Source: Butyrivibrio fibrisolvens (GTDB lineage Bacteria; Bacillota; Clostridia; Lachnospirales; Lachnospiraceae). Taken from it: 64,000 bases of DNA. The number at the start of each line of letters is the position of its first letter. The stretch's first letter is position 1. Below, piece after piece: positions 17,742-27,207 of the stretch. The stretch is taken from assembly GCF_037113525.1 (NCBI RefSeq), contig NZ_CP146963.1, forward strand, positions 2,852,001 to 2,916,000. Direction: 5' to 3'. Position numbers and translations under genes: made by a program. The notes below the pieces were generated by a model. That model was not told the origin of the DNA, did no database searches, and saw only the letters and a program-made list of their open reading frames with translations.

Positions 17742-18425
17742 TTACAAACTCCCGTTTTCAAGCGTAGCGAGCATATCAAGGCTTTTAAGCTGCCTGTCAA
17801 CGAACATATCTCTATAGATCTTAGTTATCTCCACAAGTTCTCCCAGTGCTTCTTCACTTAACTTAAACGTAAAAAGATTTTTAAGCTCCGCACCACTTAT
17901 ATGCTGCATTGCAAGCCTGCAGGCGTCCGAATAGTTTCTTCTTTCCGGAAATCCCGGATACTGACCGTCTATTACAAGTGCTCTTAGCTCAAAGATGCAT
18001 CTTACAAGTCTTTTGTCAAAACAGTCTTTGGTAAATGCTGTAAGGGAGAGGTACAAAAGCTTCAGGAGCCTACTTTCATCACTGTTTTCTGTTGCATAAT
18101 AATCCGCCAGTTCCAGAAGATAGGTCCCATAGCAGGTAGCTTCCAGATCCCGGCGGAATGGCTCGAAATAATTGATGATATCAGCTTCGATTATGTTGTA
18201 AGAACTTCTCCCCTCATACATGACAAAAGACCCATAGCAAAAGGGCTCAACGTTGCCGGAAAGCTTTCCTCCCGGTTTCCTTGCCCCTCTTGCAAAAGCA
18301 CTGATCTTACCGCGCTCCATGGTCAGGATCGTAACGGCAAAATCATATTCGCCAACAGGCCTGTGCTTTAGGATCATTCCATTAACAATAAGTCTGTTAT
18401 CTGAGTCAAATGTCTCTTTCATCAT
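17742..18425 (-). CDS. recO: DNA repair protein RecO
   Basis: About 227 residues. RecO helps load RecA at single-stranded gaps in the RecFOR pathway. The N-terminal OB-fold is visible (VNGMILKHRPVGEYDFAVTILTMERGKISAFARGARKPGGKL, positions about 18270-18410), followed by the helical domain with YGTYLLELADYYATEN. The start is placed at ATG 18425, which overlaps the end of era by 20 bases. A TTG at 18431 or ATG at 18422 are alternatives, and no strong ribosome binding site is seen, consistent with coupling to era translation. The typical C-terminal zinc cysteines are mostly absent, as in many RecO proteins. Confidence 0.93.
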   Translation of the reverse strand: MMKETFDSDNRLIVNGMILKHRPVGEYDFAVTILTMERGKISAFARGARKPGGKLSGNVEPFCYGSFVMYEGRSSYNIIEADIINYFEPFRRDLEATCYGTYLLELADYYATENSDESRLLKLLYLSLTAFTKDCFDKRLVRCIFELRALVIDGQYPGFPERRNYSDACRLAMQHISGAELKNLFTFKLSEEALGELVEITKIYRDMFVDRQLKSLDMLATLENGSL

Positions 18426-19332
18426 AGCCAAAATGCTTCATCTGTGAACTGTCATCTCTCCAGTTCTTACGAACCTTAACCCATAGTTTCAAATTTACCT
18501 TGCACTCAGTCATATCTTCGATATCGACTCTGGCCTGACTTCCGATCTTCTTGAGCATGGCGCCGCCCTTGCCGATAACAATGCCCTTGTGTGAGTCTCT
18601 CTCACAGATGATCGTGGCATCAACATCAAGAAGGGGCTTACCGTCATCAGAAAGATAGCCTTCTCTTTCTCTCATTCTCTCGATGGTAACTGCTATTCCG
18701 TGAGGAACTTCATCCTGAAGAAGGCGAAGGGCCTTTTCCCTGATGATCTCAGCAGCTATATCACGCTCAGGCTCTTCTGTTACAGTATCTTCATCATAAA
18801 GAGCAGGACCATATGGAAGATATTTATAGATCACATCCATTAAAGTGTCGATGTTCTCTCTTTTCCTTGCAGAAACAGGTACGATCTCTGCAAAATCCAG
18901 CTCTTTTTGGTAAGTATCGATAAACTTTGGAAGCTGATTCTTCTTAACAGTATCGATCTTGTTGATAACAAGGACGATTGGCTGCTTGCAGCGTTTAAGC
19001 TGCTTGATTATATATTTTTCTCCCTGACCTATGAAATCAGTAGGCTCAACAAGCCACAGGATCATATCTGCATCTTCTAAAGTCTTCTGGGCTATATGGA
19101 GCATGTAAGAACCAAGCTTATTCTTGGTCTCATGGATTCCTGGCGTATCTACGAAGATCATCTGACAACGCTCATCCGTATACACAGTCTGAATACGGCC
19201 TCTTGTAGTCTGAGGCTTATTGGATGTGATGGCAATCTTCTGCCCTATCATATTGTTCATAAGTGTGGATTTACCAACATTGGGACGTCCCACAAGTGCT
19301 ATAAATCCTGTTTTAAAACTATTACTATCCAT
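18406..19332 (-). CDS. era: GTPase Era
   Basis: The 308-residue GTPase binds the 3' end of 16S rRNA and aids 30S maturation. GTP motifs are GRPNVGKS (15-22), FVDTPGIHETKNKLG (G3) and LVINKID (G4). A C-terminal KH domain carries GIVIGKGGAMLKKIGSQAR. The ATG at 19332 is 33 bases after the upstream protease gene stop. It overlaps recO, a common era-recO arrangement. Length and motifs are standard. Confidence 0.98.
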   Translation of the reverse strand: MDSNSFKTGFIALVGRPNVGKSTLMNNMIGQKIAITSNKPQTTRGRIQTVYTDERCQMIFVDTPGIHETKNKLGSYMLHIAQKTLEDADMILWLVEPTDFIGQGEKYIIKQLKRCKQPIVLVINKIDTVKKNQLPKFIDTYQKELDFAEIVPVSARKRENIDTLMDVIYKYLPYGPALYDEDTVTEEPERDIAAEIIREKALRLLQDEVPHGIAVTIERMREREGYLSDDGKPLLDVDATIICERDSHKGIVIGKGGAMLKKIGSQARVDIEDMTECKVNLKLWVKVRKNWRDDSSQMKHFGYDERDI

Positions 19333-19365
19333 AAATTATCTATTCACTCTTATACTTTCTGATGG

Positions 19366-22284
19366 TCACAGCTCTTCGATCTTGTCAAAAAGATCTTTGT
19401 GCTGCTCAATCTTTTCACCTGTACCTACAACGCATACGCTGTCATCAGCTTCAAATGCATCAACATAATCTGCAAGTTTTCTGATGTCTTCTACAGTTAT
19501 ATCAAGCATCTGATCACGGTGCAGCTGCATCTTCTCAAGGTTTGCATGGCACATATAAGCAGTAAGGCCGTATGTACCCTTGGCGCTTGGAGTCTTAGGT
19601 GTATCAAGCTCGCCGATAGCACCTATCACAAATCCAGTAAGTGTGCGCTCATCAGCCTCATAATTTCTGACAAAATCAGAAACCTCGTGGAATACGTCAA
19701 GACTTCTCTTAAGGTGAGGATCACGATATGTTACGAAGTAGGAGTCACCATTTGGAGAAGCACCTCCCATAACGCCATAAGCGCCGCCCTTAACACGAAT
19801 GTTGTTCCAGAGGAAGTCGTAACCCATCATAACCTGAAGAACACGAAGAGCTCCTGTGTATTCAAGTCCGTTCTTTCTGAAGTTACCTGCAAGTGCAGTA
19901 TACTGAACCTGTCCGGGAGTCATGAATGCTTCCTTCTTCTTAACAGGAGCAAATTCAAGATGCCCCTTCTGGCATTCTTCTGTATAGAGATTCTCGGCAA
20001 AAGAAGCCATCTTCTCTTCAATTTCACCGTAATTATTCTTGTCTGTAGTAAAGCTTAACAGGAAGTTTTCTTTACGGAAAAGAACCTTCATAAGCTCTGA
20101 AAGCTTCTCTACAAGCTCTTTGTGCGCAGCCTGATCATAATTGTCAGCGTATTTCTGAACAAGGCGATATCCGCTAATACCTGACAGATTCTCAGATACG
20201 CAGCCTGCCTTTGAAAATCCTGATGTAGCTCTAAGAGCTGCTGCTCTGTGGCCTGCTGTCTGGAGGTCAACTTCCATGTGAGACTTTTTCTCATCAAGGA
20301 TCTCTTTCATACGCTTGTAGTCGTCGATCTTAGAAGTTCTTATGATCTCTGATACCAGGTCAAACGCATTGTCTATGTTAGATGGAAGAACCTTGGCAGT
20401 AATCTCAAATGTTGTAGCAAAGTTATCAAGGTTACGTCTGTCTGAATATGTTCCAACACTTGCAGTAATACCGCCAGTCTTCATGTTGATCTCATTATAA
20501 AGATCTCCATAAGAATAGTTCTTGGTATTTACAAGTCCAAGTACTGACTTAAGGATTCCTGAGTAAATGAAAAGATCATAAGGAACATCTTCCATACGGA
20601 ATACAAAGTTAAGATAATCTATACCATTTGTAAAAATATCATGGAATAAAAGTACATTATCTCCAACCTTCTTTTCCTCATAGATATATGGCTCTACGCT
20701 TCTTCTAAGGTCTTTTCTTGTAAGCATAGGGATCTTCTTAAGGTCTTCTTCGCTGTCAGGCGCTTCCTGATATTCCTTAAGCTCTATAGTCTTACGAACG
20801 ATCTCATCTATCTCATCTTTTGAAAGGCTTTCTTTGTACTTCTGAAGTTCAGCAGCCTTCGCAGCCTCTTTTTCCTCATTAAGGCCCTTTACAGGATCCA
20901 TGATGAACATGCTGGAGTGAGTGTTATCAATAAGATACTTCTGGATAAGGTCTTCGAAGTATCTGCCCTTAACCTCTTCTCTAAGCTCTTTGTATGTATC
21001 GCCTGCTTCAATGTGGATGAAAGGCTTCATATCATCGTAGAGCCAGCTGTCAAGAACCTGGAGGCCATACAAAAGTCCCTTAGGGAATCTTCCAAAATCA
21101 GCTTCTCTGTACTTAAACTCATCAACGTTGATGGCTGCTTCGAGGGCTTTCTTATCAAGGCCTTCTTTTACAGTCTTTTCAAGGCATTCCATGATAGTCT
21201 GTTTGAAAAGATCTGCCTGATCAGCGTTGGCATTCTTTGCGATCACTGAGAAAAATGGCTGAAGTACACCATTTTCATACTCGCTGTAAACATCCTTACC
21301 GATTCCCTTATCGATAAGAGCCTTCTTAACAACAGCTCCGGGAGCTGAAACAAGGCAATAATCAAGGACATCGAAAGCAACATAAAGCTTTCTGTCAAGG
21401 CTTGTGCCAACTGACCAGTTCATTGTCAGATATGTGTTGTCCTTAAGATCATCTGTCTTAAGAATAGAATAATCCTTGTGAACAACTGACTGTGTCTTGA
21501 AAGGGTCCTGAAGCTTAATGCTGGAATCGATCTCAAGATAATCAAAATTAGAAAGATAGTGCTCGTCGATATAAGTCAGCTTCTCGGCCATATCCATATT
21601 TCCATAAAGGTAGATATAGCTGTTTGAAGGATGATAGTATCTTCTGTGGAAATCAAGATACTGCTCGTATGTCAGATCCGGGATGAAATCAGGATCTCCG
21701 CCTGACTCAATATTATAAGTATTGTCAGGATAAAGAGAATTCATGATACCCTTATCAAGGATATCATCAGGTGAAGAATAGGCACCCTTCATCTCATTAT
21801 AAACAACGCCGTTGATCTTAAGATCATCATCAGCGCTCTCCATCTCGTAGTGCCAGCCTTCCTGCTTGAATATATTATCTGTATTATAAATATTCGGATA
21901 GAATACTGCATCAAGATAAACATGCATCAGATTCTGGAAGTCAGCATCGTTGCAGCTTGCAACAGGATAAACTGTCTTGTCAGGATATGTCATCGCATTA
22001 AGAAAGGTATTAAGTGAACCCTTGGCAAGTTCGATAAAAGGATCCTTAACAGGGAAATCCTTGGATCCGCAAAGTACTGTATGCTCAATGATATGAGCTA
22101 CACCTGTTGAATCTGTAGGCGGTGTACGGAATCCGATGTAGAAAACCTTGTTCTCATCTTCATTTGGCAAAAGAACTACACGCGCCCCTGTCTTTTTGTG
22201 TCTTAAAATATAGCTATCAGTTCCAAGATCATCAATTCTTCTGTGTTCCAGAACCTCATAAGCTGTCAATTCATTTACTGTCAT
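19366..22284 (-). CDS. M16C-family metalloprotease (presequence protease/falcilysin type)
   Basis: The 972-residue protein contains the inverted zinc motif HxxEH as HIIEH (64-68), followed by TVLCGSKDFPVKDPF and the downstream acidic helix near the third zinc ligand. Four tandem M16 half-domains and the M16C-associated linker are expected from the length. Motifs such as MTYPDKTVYPVAS and the late region VKGGAYGVMGGASPNGD fit presequence protease homologues. It has no signal peptide, so it probably degrades peptides in the cytoplasm. It precedes era by 33 bases and may be in the era-recO transcript. Its physiological substrates are not known. Confidence 0.9.
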   Translation of the reverse strand: MTVNELTAYEVLEHRRIDDLGTDSYILRHKKTGARVVLLPNEDENKVFYIGFRTPPTDSTGVAHIIEHTVLCGSKDFPVKDPFIELAKGSLNTFLNAMTYPDKTVYPVASCNDADFQNLMHVYLDAVFYPNIYNTDNIFKQEGWHYEMESADDDLKINGVVYNEMKGAYSSPDDILDKGIMNSLYPDNTYNIESGGDPDFIPDLTYEQYLDFHRRYYHPSNSYIYLYGNMDMAEKLTYIDEHYLSNFDYLEIDSSIKLQDPFKTQSVVHKDYSILKTDDLKDNTYLTMNWSVGTSLDRKLYVAFDVLDYCLVSAPGAVVKKALIDKGIGKDVYSEYENGVLQPFFSVIAKNANADQADLFKQTIMECLEKTVKEGLDKKALEAAINVDEFKYREADFGRFPKGLLYGLQVLDSWLYDDMKPFIHIEAGDTYKELREEVKGRYFEDLIQKYLIDNTHSSMFIMDPVKGLNEEKEAAKAAELQKYKESLSKDEIDEIVRKTIELKEYQEAPDSEEDLKKIPMLTRKDLRRSVEPYIYEEKKVGDNVLLFHDIFTNGIDYLNFVFRMEDVPYDLFIYSGILKSVLGLVNTKNYSYGDLYNEINMKTGGITASVGTYSDRRNLDNFATTFEITAKVLPSNIDNAFDLVSEIIRTSKIDDYKRMKEILDEKKSHMEVDLQTAGHRAAALRATSGFSKAGCVSENLSGISGYRLVQKYADNYDQAAHKELVEKLSELMKVLFRKENFLLSFTTDKNNYGEIEEKMASFAENLYTEECQKGHLEFAPVKKKEAFMTPGQVQYTALAGNFRKNGLEYTGALRVLQVMMGYDFLWNNIRVKGGAYGVMGGASPNGDSYFVTYRDPHLKRSLDVFHEVSDFVRNYEADERTLTGFVIGAIGELDTPKTPSAKGTYGLTAYMCHANLEKMQLHRDQMLDITVEDIRKLADYVDAFEADDSVCVVGTGEKIEQHKDLFDKIEEL

Positions 22285-22392
22285 AAAAATCTTACTACCC
22301 CTTCGTTACTTATATATTTTTGTTTCATAACAAGTTTTTATATTTCTATAAAAATGTATTTTTAAAACTATCATAAGAAATTTTCAAAATTA

Positions 22393-24444
22393 TCAGAACA
22401 GATCAAAATCATCGCCATCTGTAGCTTCAAGATCGAATTCCCTGTTAACGATAACCTTGCGTCCAACCTTAAGCTTGCCGGAAGGGCTCTGCATTTTGGC
22501 CATATTGCGGCGTCTTTCAAGAATATCGCGTCTGCCTGGCCTTGGAGTCTCCTCATCCTCTTCTGTATCCATAGGAACTACCATTCCTTCAGGAACAAAT
22601 CTTACAGCAGAGCTTTTATCAACGCTTTTATCAGAGTTCTTATCAAAGTTTATATCAGAGTTCTTATCAAAATCTTTATCATACTTTTCTTCTGTGTCAA
22701 ACAATACTTCTCTGATATTATCTGATGCAAAATTATCAACAGTTGTACTGTTAGCCTCTGCTACTATGGTTTCTGTTGTATTTTCTAATAGATCATCAGT
22801 TTTTGCAAGTGGCTCTGAAGAATTGTCTTTGTTTTCTTCAAAGTCTTCTGATTTTATAACTGTTTTTTCAAGAGACTCTGTTTTTGAATCTGTATTATCA
22901 AAATCTGTAGTCTCTTCATTCTCAGAAGATGCTTTCTCAGACTCTACCTTTTCAATCTCTTCATTCTCAGAGGATGCTTTCTCAGCCTCTCCATCTTCCT
23001 TCTTCTCAGGAGTTACTACCTTCATAGTCTTTTTATTCTCAGACTCTTGGGCATCCTCTGCTCCTGCATCATCAGACTTAGAGTCATCATCGCCCGAGCC
23101 CTTCAGCAGTGCATAGTCAGAATCAGCATCTTCCAGGTCAGCCCAATCATCAAATTCAGCAGCAGGCTCATCATTTTCCTTGCCAAGTAGTACATCAAAA
23201 TCAGAAGTATCATAAGAAGTAAGCATGCAGGCAATTCCTCCTCCGATCACTAAAATGCACATAAGAGTCATCATTCTGAGAGTATTAACATTGGTCTCTC
23301 CCATAACAGGTGCTACCAGACATACCAGAAGTGCCTGAAGCATAACAGGTGACAGACGCGTAGTCTTTTTATGGAAAAGGAATGCAAAAGTCGAACAAAG
23401 CATGACTATTGCAAGAACGAGATATAAAACCGCATAGGAAGATGAACTCGACTCGCCGATGACTTCAAAGCTTTCGATAGAAAGAATATCCGCGAAATAC
23501 TTCGAAGACCACCTGTTCAATGCAGGAACGATCACATTGTAGCCGTCCCAGCAGATTAGTATCAGCATAAATCCAGCTACTGCGCCAGGAAGTATGCACA
23601 AAAAGCTCAAAAGAACTTCTTTTATCTTCTTAAATACGAAAAGCAGAAGGAGCATCGGACTCCAGAACAAAACAGTTCCGGCATCCATATAAAACATAGC
23701 CCCAAGGCCAATTCCAAGTAAGATAAACAAAAAGTATCCGCCTACAGAGACTGGTTTAACCCTTGTCATGCACTTAAAGTACAGAGCAAGGAATGTAAGC
23801 TCAAGTGCCACGAATAATTCAAAAAACGAAACAGCGTCCAGGCTATGAACTGTTATAAATGGCGGAAGGAACATGAGAAGTGAAAGAACTATAACAGATG
23901 AAACCCTCCCGGTCATTATCCTTGCTGCTACTGCTATAAGGATAAAGAAAAGTATCCTTATAACCAGCTGATAGATCAAAGCCGCAGTAAGAACATCGCC
24001 TGTCAAATACAGAACCGTCCTCATTCCCATCAGGTAGAAAAGCTTCCAGATAGAATCAGCTTTGATAATGCCCCCATTTGTAACTGTTGCTGTCTCAAAC
24101 AGAATGTTTCCTGATCTGACAAAAAAGCCTTCGCTATAGAGAATATAACTTCTAAGGCCAATTCCCCCAATCAGGACAAGTATAAATAATATCCAGTAAA
24201 TAAGATTAGAGTTAATACGTTTGTCTTGCATAAAGTAAACCGAAAGTTTGTCAATTAAAAAGGATACAACAAGACACGTACCTCCAACGAGAACCGTAAA
24301 CAGTCCCGCAAAAAGCATCGTTTCAGTTGTATCCGAAGTAGGAAAGAGACCGGAATATAACCCAAATAAAGCAATCAGTAATACATTAAATGCAGCAAAT
24401 AATGCCCAGATAACATACGAAGATACATCTTTCTTCAGTATCAT
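22393..24444 (-). CDS. Polytopic membrane protein with a long acidic, repetitive C-terminal tail
   Basis: Of 683 residues, about the first 400 form roughly eleven to thirteen hydrophobic segments resembling glycosyltransferase-39-type membrane proteins (for example SEGFFVRSGNILFETATVTNG in the first long loop), though no catalytic motif is certain. From about 420 the chain is acidic and low-complexity, with near repeats of EKASSENEE (three times) and KNSDINFDKNSDKS. A conserved basic end carries RPGRRDILERRRNMAKMQSP and NREFDLEATDGDDFDLF. The same architecture suggests a membrane enzyme or scaffold with a cytoplasmic disordered tether. It lies between yebC and the M16 protease. I cannot assign a function. 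Confidence 0.75.
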   Translation of the reverse strand: MILKKDVSSYVIWALFAAFNVLLIALFGLYSGLFPTSDTTETMLFAGLFTVLVGGTCLVVSFLIDKLSVYFMQDKRINSNLIYWILFILVLIGGIGLRSYILYSEGFFVRSGNILFETATVTNGGIIKADSIWKLFYLMGMRTVLYLTGDVLTAALIYQLVIRILFFILIAVAARIMTGRVSSVIVLSLLMFLPPFITVHSLDAVSFFELFVALELTFLALYFKCMTRVKPVSVGGYFLFILLGIGLGAMFYMDAGTVLFWSPMLLLLFVFKKIKEVLLSFLCILPGAVAGFMLILICWDGYNVIVPALNRWSSKYFADILSIESFEVIGESSSSSYAVLYLVLAIVMLCSTFAFLFHKKTTRLSPVMLQALLVCLVAPVMGETNVNTLRMMTLMCILVIGGGIACMLTSYDTSDFDVLLGKENDEPAAEFDDWADLEDADSDYALLKGSGDDDSKSDDAGAEDAQESENKKTMKVVTPEKKEDGEAEKASSENEEIEKVESEKASSENEETTDFDNTDSKTESLEKTVIKSEDFEENKDNSSEPLAKTDDLLENTTETIVAEANSTTVDNFASDNIREVLFDTEEKYDKDFDKNSDINFDKNSDKSVDKSSAVRFVPEGMVVPMDTEEDEETPRPGRRDILERRRNMAKMQSPSGKLKVGRKVIVNREFDLEATDGDDFDLF

Positions 24445-24546
24445 TTCCGATCCCCCATTTTTATATAATTATTACCGGCATAGAAATGCCTCATGCACTT
24501 CCATGCCGAAATTTAATCCTGCAATTCTCCCTACAATTATGCTAAA

Positions 24547-25287
24547 TCAGTCCTCGTCTGGCTCATCCCAGTTGTGATATACGTTCTGTACATCATCATC
24601 ATCGTCAAGCATATCAAGAATTCTTCTAAGGCACTTAACGTTCTCCTCATCTGTAACCTGAACATAGTTCTGAGGAATCTTAGTAACTTCTGCAGAAACT
24701 GTCTCGATCTTAGCGTTGTTAAGAGCTTCTACTACGCCCTGGAATGCATCAGGAGCTGTAAGGATCTCAAAAGAATCCTCTTCTTCCTTGAAATCATCAG
24801 CGCCTGCATCAAGTACTAACATCATAAGGTCATCAGCTGACATTGAGCACTCTTCCTTATCAATGATGATCTGACCCTTCTCATCGAACATGAAAGATAC
24901 ACATCCAGGTGTTCCCATAGAACCCTTACCCTTTGTGAATGCGCTCTTAACGTTAGCAGCTGTACGGTTTGTATTATCTGTAAGAGTCTCAACGATGATA
25001 GCTGTTCCGCCAGGACCATATCCTTCATATGTGAATGCCTTGTAATCAACTCCACCGTTCTCACCGGATGCCTTCTTGATACCTCTTTCGATTGTATCGT
25101 TAGGTACGTTGTTGGCCTTAGCCTTAGCGATTACTGTAGCAAGCTTGAAGTTGTTGGATGGATCCGGACCACCTTCCTTAACAGCTACTGCGATCTCACG
25201 TCCGATTACTGTGAAGATCTTACCCTTAGCAGCGTCGTTCTTCTCCTTCTTATGCTTGATGTTTGCAAATTTTGAATGTCCTGACAT
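24547..25287 (-). CDS. yebC: YebC/PmpR-family regulatory protein
   Basis: The 246-residue protein has the family signature MSGHSKFANIKHKKEKNDAAKGKIFTVIGREI at the N-terminus and the three-domain YebC fold, with AGADDFKEEEDSFEILTAPDAF near the middle. The family was long annotated as DNA-binding regulators; recent work links members to translation through difficult proline stretches, so the exact role here is open. AAAGG precedes the ATG. The C-terminal acidic run (DMLDDDDDVQNVYHNWD) is normal for the family. Confidence 0.95.
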   Translation of the reverse strand: MSGHSKFANIKHKKEKNDAAKGKIFTVIGREIAVAVKEGGPDPSNNFKLATVIAKAKANNVPNDTIERGIKKASGENGGVDYKAFTYEGYGPGGTAIIVETLTDNTNRTAANVKSAFTKGKGSMGTPGCVSFMFDEKGQIIIDKEECSMSADDLMMLVLDAGADDFKEEEDSFEILTAPDAFQGVVEALNNAKIETVSAEVTKIPQNYVQVTDEENVKCLRRILDMLDDDDDVQNVYHNWDEPDED

Positions 25288-25346
25288 CTTTAAAACCTTT
25301 CCTTCCGTAAAAAAATATATTACTACGAAGCTATCTGCCTCGCGTT

Positions 25347-26705
25347 TTAAACAATTATCTTTTTGACCGCCACACTGGTGATCATATGATTCTGAACAGA
25401 AATAATGCTGAAGTTATAACCATCGATCGTCACATCAAACTTCTCGTCTTCTTCAGGTATCCTGTCCATTTTTGAAATTAGAAGACCATTCAGAGTTTCA
25501 AACTCATCCTCGTGAAGATCTATTCCAAAGCGCTTCTCAACTGTCTCTATAGGAGTTCTTCCAAGAGCAACGAACTCGCCTGGCTTACCGGACGGAGTGA
25601 TGAAGCTCTCATCTTCATCGTACTCATCCATGATATTACCAACGATCTCCTCAAGGATATCCTCCATTGATACAAGACCTGCAGTCTGGCCATATTCATC
25701 GATTACTATCGCAATCTGGGTCTTGGTTGACTGCATGCTGTGGAAAAGAGATTCGATATTCCTTGTTTCAGGCACGTACATAGGCTGACGCATAAGGCCT
25801 CGTATCTGCCTGATCTCTCTTTTCTCATTATCAGGTTCAGAGTCCTTCTGGACTGCATCCCTGATATGAACTATACCAATTATATGATCGATATTATCAA
25901 GAAAAACAGGAAATCTTGAGTTGTTACCCTGAAGCATGAAGCTTATTGCATCTTCAAGGTTCATGGTACCATCAATTCCACATATATCATTACGATGAGT
26001 CATAATATCCCGAACTTCCTTATCAGAAAACTCGAAGATATTAGTGATCATGTTGGCTTCAGAATCCTGAAGTACGCCCTGTTCCTGACCTTCAGAAACC
26101 ATGGATCTTATCTCTTCTTCAGTCACATCCGTGTCATCATCAAAATCCCTGATGCCAAACAGATACATGATCCCATGTACTGTAAGCTCGATAAGCTTGG
26201 TAAAAGGCTTAAGAACAGCCATAAGCACCCTGATAAAAGGGCTCAGGATTTTAGCCCATCCCTTGGGCTGTCTTCTGGCAAGCTTCTTGGGAAGAAGCAC
26301 ACCGATCGACAAAAACACGTATAAAAGAAGAAATGCAGTTACAAGCTGCCCTAAAATATGAGCCAGAGTCTCATCAAACACAGAAAACGCACTTCCAACT
26401 ATTATTCCGAAACGTTCAACATAGAAGCGTCCGATGATGATATTCAATATAAAAACAAAAAGCTGAACAGTATTGACATAGTCTGTCGGATTACTGATAA
26501 GTCCTGACAAAAAGGCATCGCCGGAACTTTTCACCTTTTCATTTTCTTCTTCGGATGGTTCTTCACCTTCCTCTAAAGCTTCGCCAAAGAGGTCTTCTGC
26601 TTTTAGATTATGAAGGGCTGCGCCAAAGCCGTACACGATGACATCGAGTATCAGGAGGAGTGCAAGTCCCATAAAATAAAAGGCAGAGGGTCCGCCATCA
26701 TCCAT
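25347..26705 (-). CDS. CNNM/CorC (hemolysin-type) transporter-associated protein
   Basis: The 452-residue protein has a DUF21/CNNM membrane domain (about 1-190, three to four hydrophobic segments), then a pair of CBS domains (about 220-345; the segment DIMTHRNDICGIDG opens the first), then a CorC_HlyC domain (about 365-450, with LGRTPIETVEKRFGIDL). CNNM-type proteins are linked to Mg2+ or Co2+ efflux, and the old name hemolysin is not supported. A Glu-rich insertion (about 39-60) lies between the first two hydrophobic segments. AAGGAG precedes the ATG at 26705. Confidence 0.92.
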   Translation of the reverse strand: MDDGGPSAFYFMGLALLLILDVIVYGFGAALHNLKAEDLFGEALEEGEEPSEEENEKVKSSGDAFLSGLISNPTDYVNTVQLFVFILNIIIGRFYVERFGIIVGSAFSVFDETLAHILGQLVTAFLLLYVFLSIGVLLPKKLARRQPKGWAKILSPFIRVLMAVLKPFTKLIELTVHGIMYLFGIRDFDDDTDVTEEEIRSMVSEGQEQGVLQDSEANMITNIFEFSDKEVRDIMTHRNDICGIDGTMNLEDAISFMLQGNNSRFPVFLDNIDHIIGIVHIRDAVQKDSEPDNEKREIRQIRGLMRQPMYVPETRNIESLFHSMQSTKTQIAIVIDEYGQTAGLVSMEDILEEIVGNIMDEYDEDESFITPSGKPGEFVALGRTPIETVEKRFGIDLHEDEFETLNGLLISKMDRIPEEDEKFDVTIDGYNFSIISVQNHMITSVAVKKIIV

Positions 26706-26840
26706 ATAAATTCATCTCCTTTTAGAAAATAATTGTTTTCGCAAGACACTTCGGCGCAGTATGCACACAAAATGTCAACTTAAACTATAGCATTGCGGGG
26801 GGATATCGTCAAGGCGCGGGGGATGAGTGGGGGATGTGCG

Positions 26841-27009
26841 CTCGGGGCGTTGATAAATAAACTCAGAAGCCTCATGTAAAAATTTTCCTGGTTTTTGTAA
26901 GGCTCTTCTCCGCTGTCGTGGGCACGCTGTACTTTCGCTCCGAAGAGCCTAACAAAAACCGGGAAAATTTTTAAAATCGGCTTTTGAGTTTATTTATCAA
27001 CGCTCCGAG
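26841..27009. repeat. Long imperfect inverted repeat, 169 nt
   Basis: Arms of about 65-70 bases face each other, starting CTCGGGGCGTTGATAAATAA and ending in its complement. An inner GC-rich stem GGCTCTTC / GAAGAGCC (26901-26908, 26942-26949) closes a 33-base loop that contains GGAGCGAAAG on the minus strand. It lies about 200 bases past the stop of the J-domain gene (27208) and upstream of the CNNM gene. The rest of the 500-base gap holds no open frame with a credible start. Confidence 0.85.
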
Positions 27010-27095
27010 AATCTACTTTCTCCGCAATCTTCCACCGGGATATTGGCGATATTGACGGTTCACGCATTGCAGATTTGTTTTAGATTCATTGGGGG

Positions 27096-27183
27096 CGAAA
27101 TCCACACAAGTGGGATTTCGTGTTGCGAAAGCGAATATATTTTCGCAACTTTGAATCAGAAATCCGCATTTACTGCGGATTTC
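27096..27183. repeat. Three consecutive hairpins downstream of the J-domain gene
   Basis: Three perfect stems follow one another: CGAAATCC / GGATTTCG (27096-27120), GTTGCGAAA / TTTCGCAAC (27122-27149) and GAAATCCGCA / TGCGGATTTC (27159-27183). None has a clean T-run, so classical termination is uncertain. The third shares its ATCCGCA stem with the icd terminator near 45377. Confidence 0.8.
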
Positions 27184-27207
27184 GTAAGAAAGCGAATCGT
27201 TCGATAT

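Noticed and set aside
19399..20058. 219-codon plus-strand frame inside the M16 protease gene
   Set aside because: A shadow of the coding strand; the protease frame has the HIIEH site and full length.
25347..26705. Hemolysin
   Set aside because: The domain order is CNNM-CBS-CorC, which points to metal transport; the hemolysin label is historical.
27096..27183. Three hairpins after the J-domain gene as a riboswitch
   Set aside because: They follow a stop codon, not a leader of the next gene (500 bases away), and no known aptamer core is seen.
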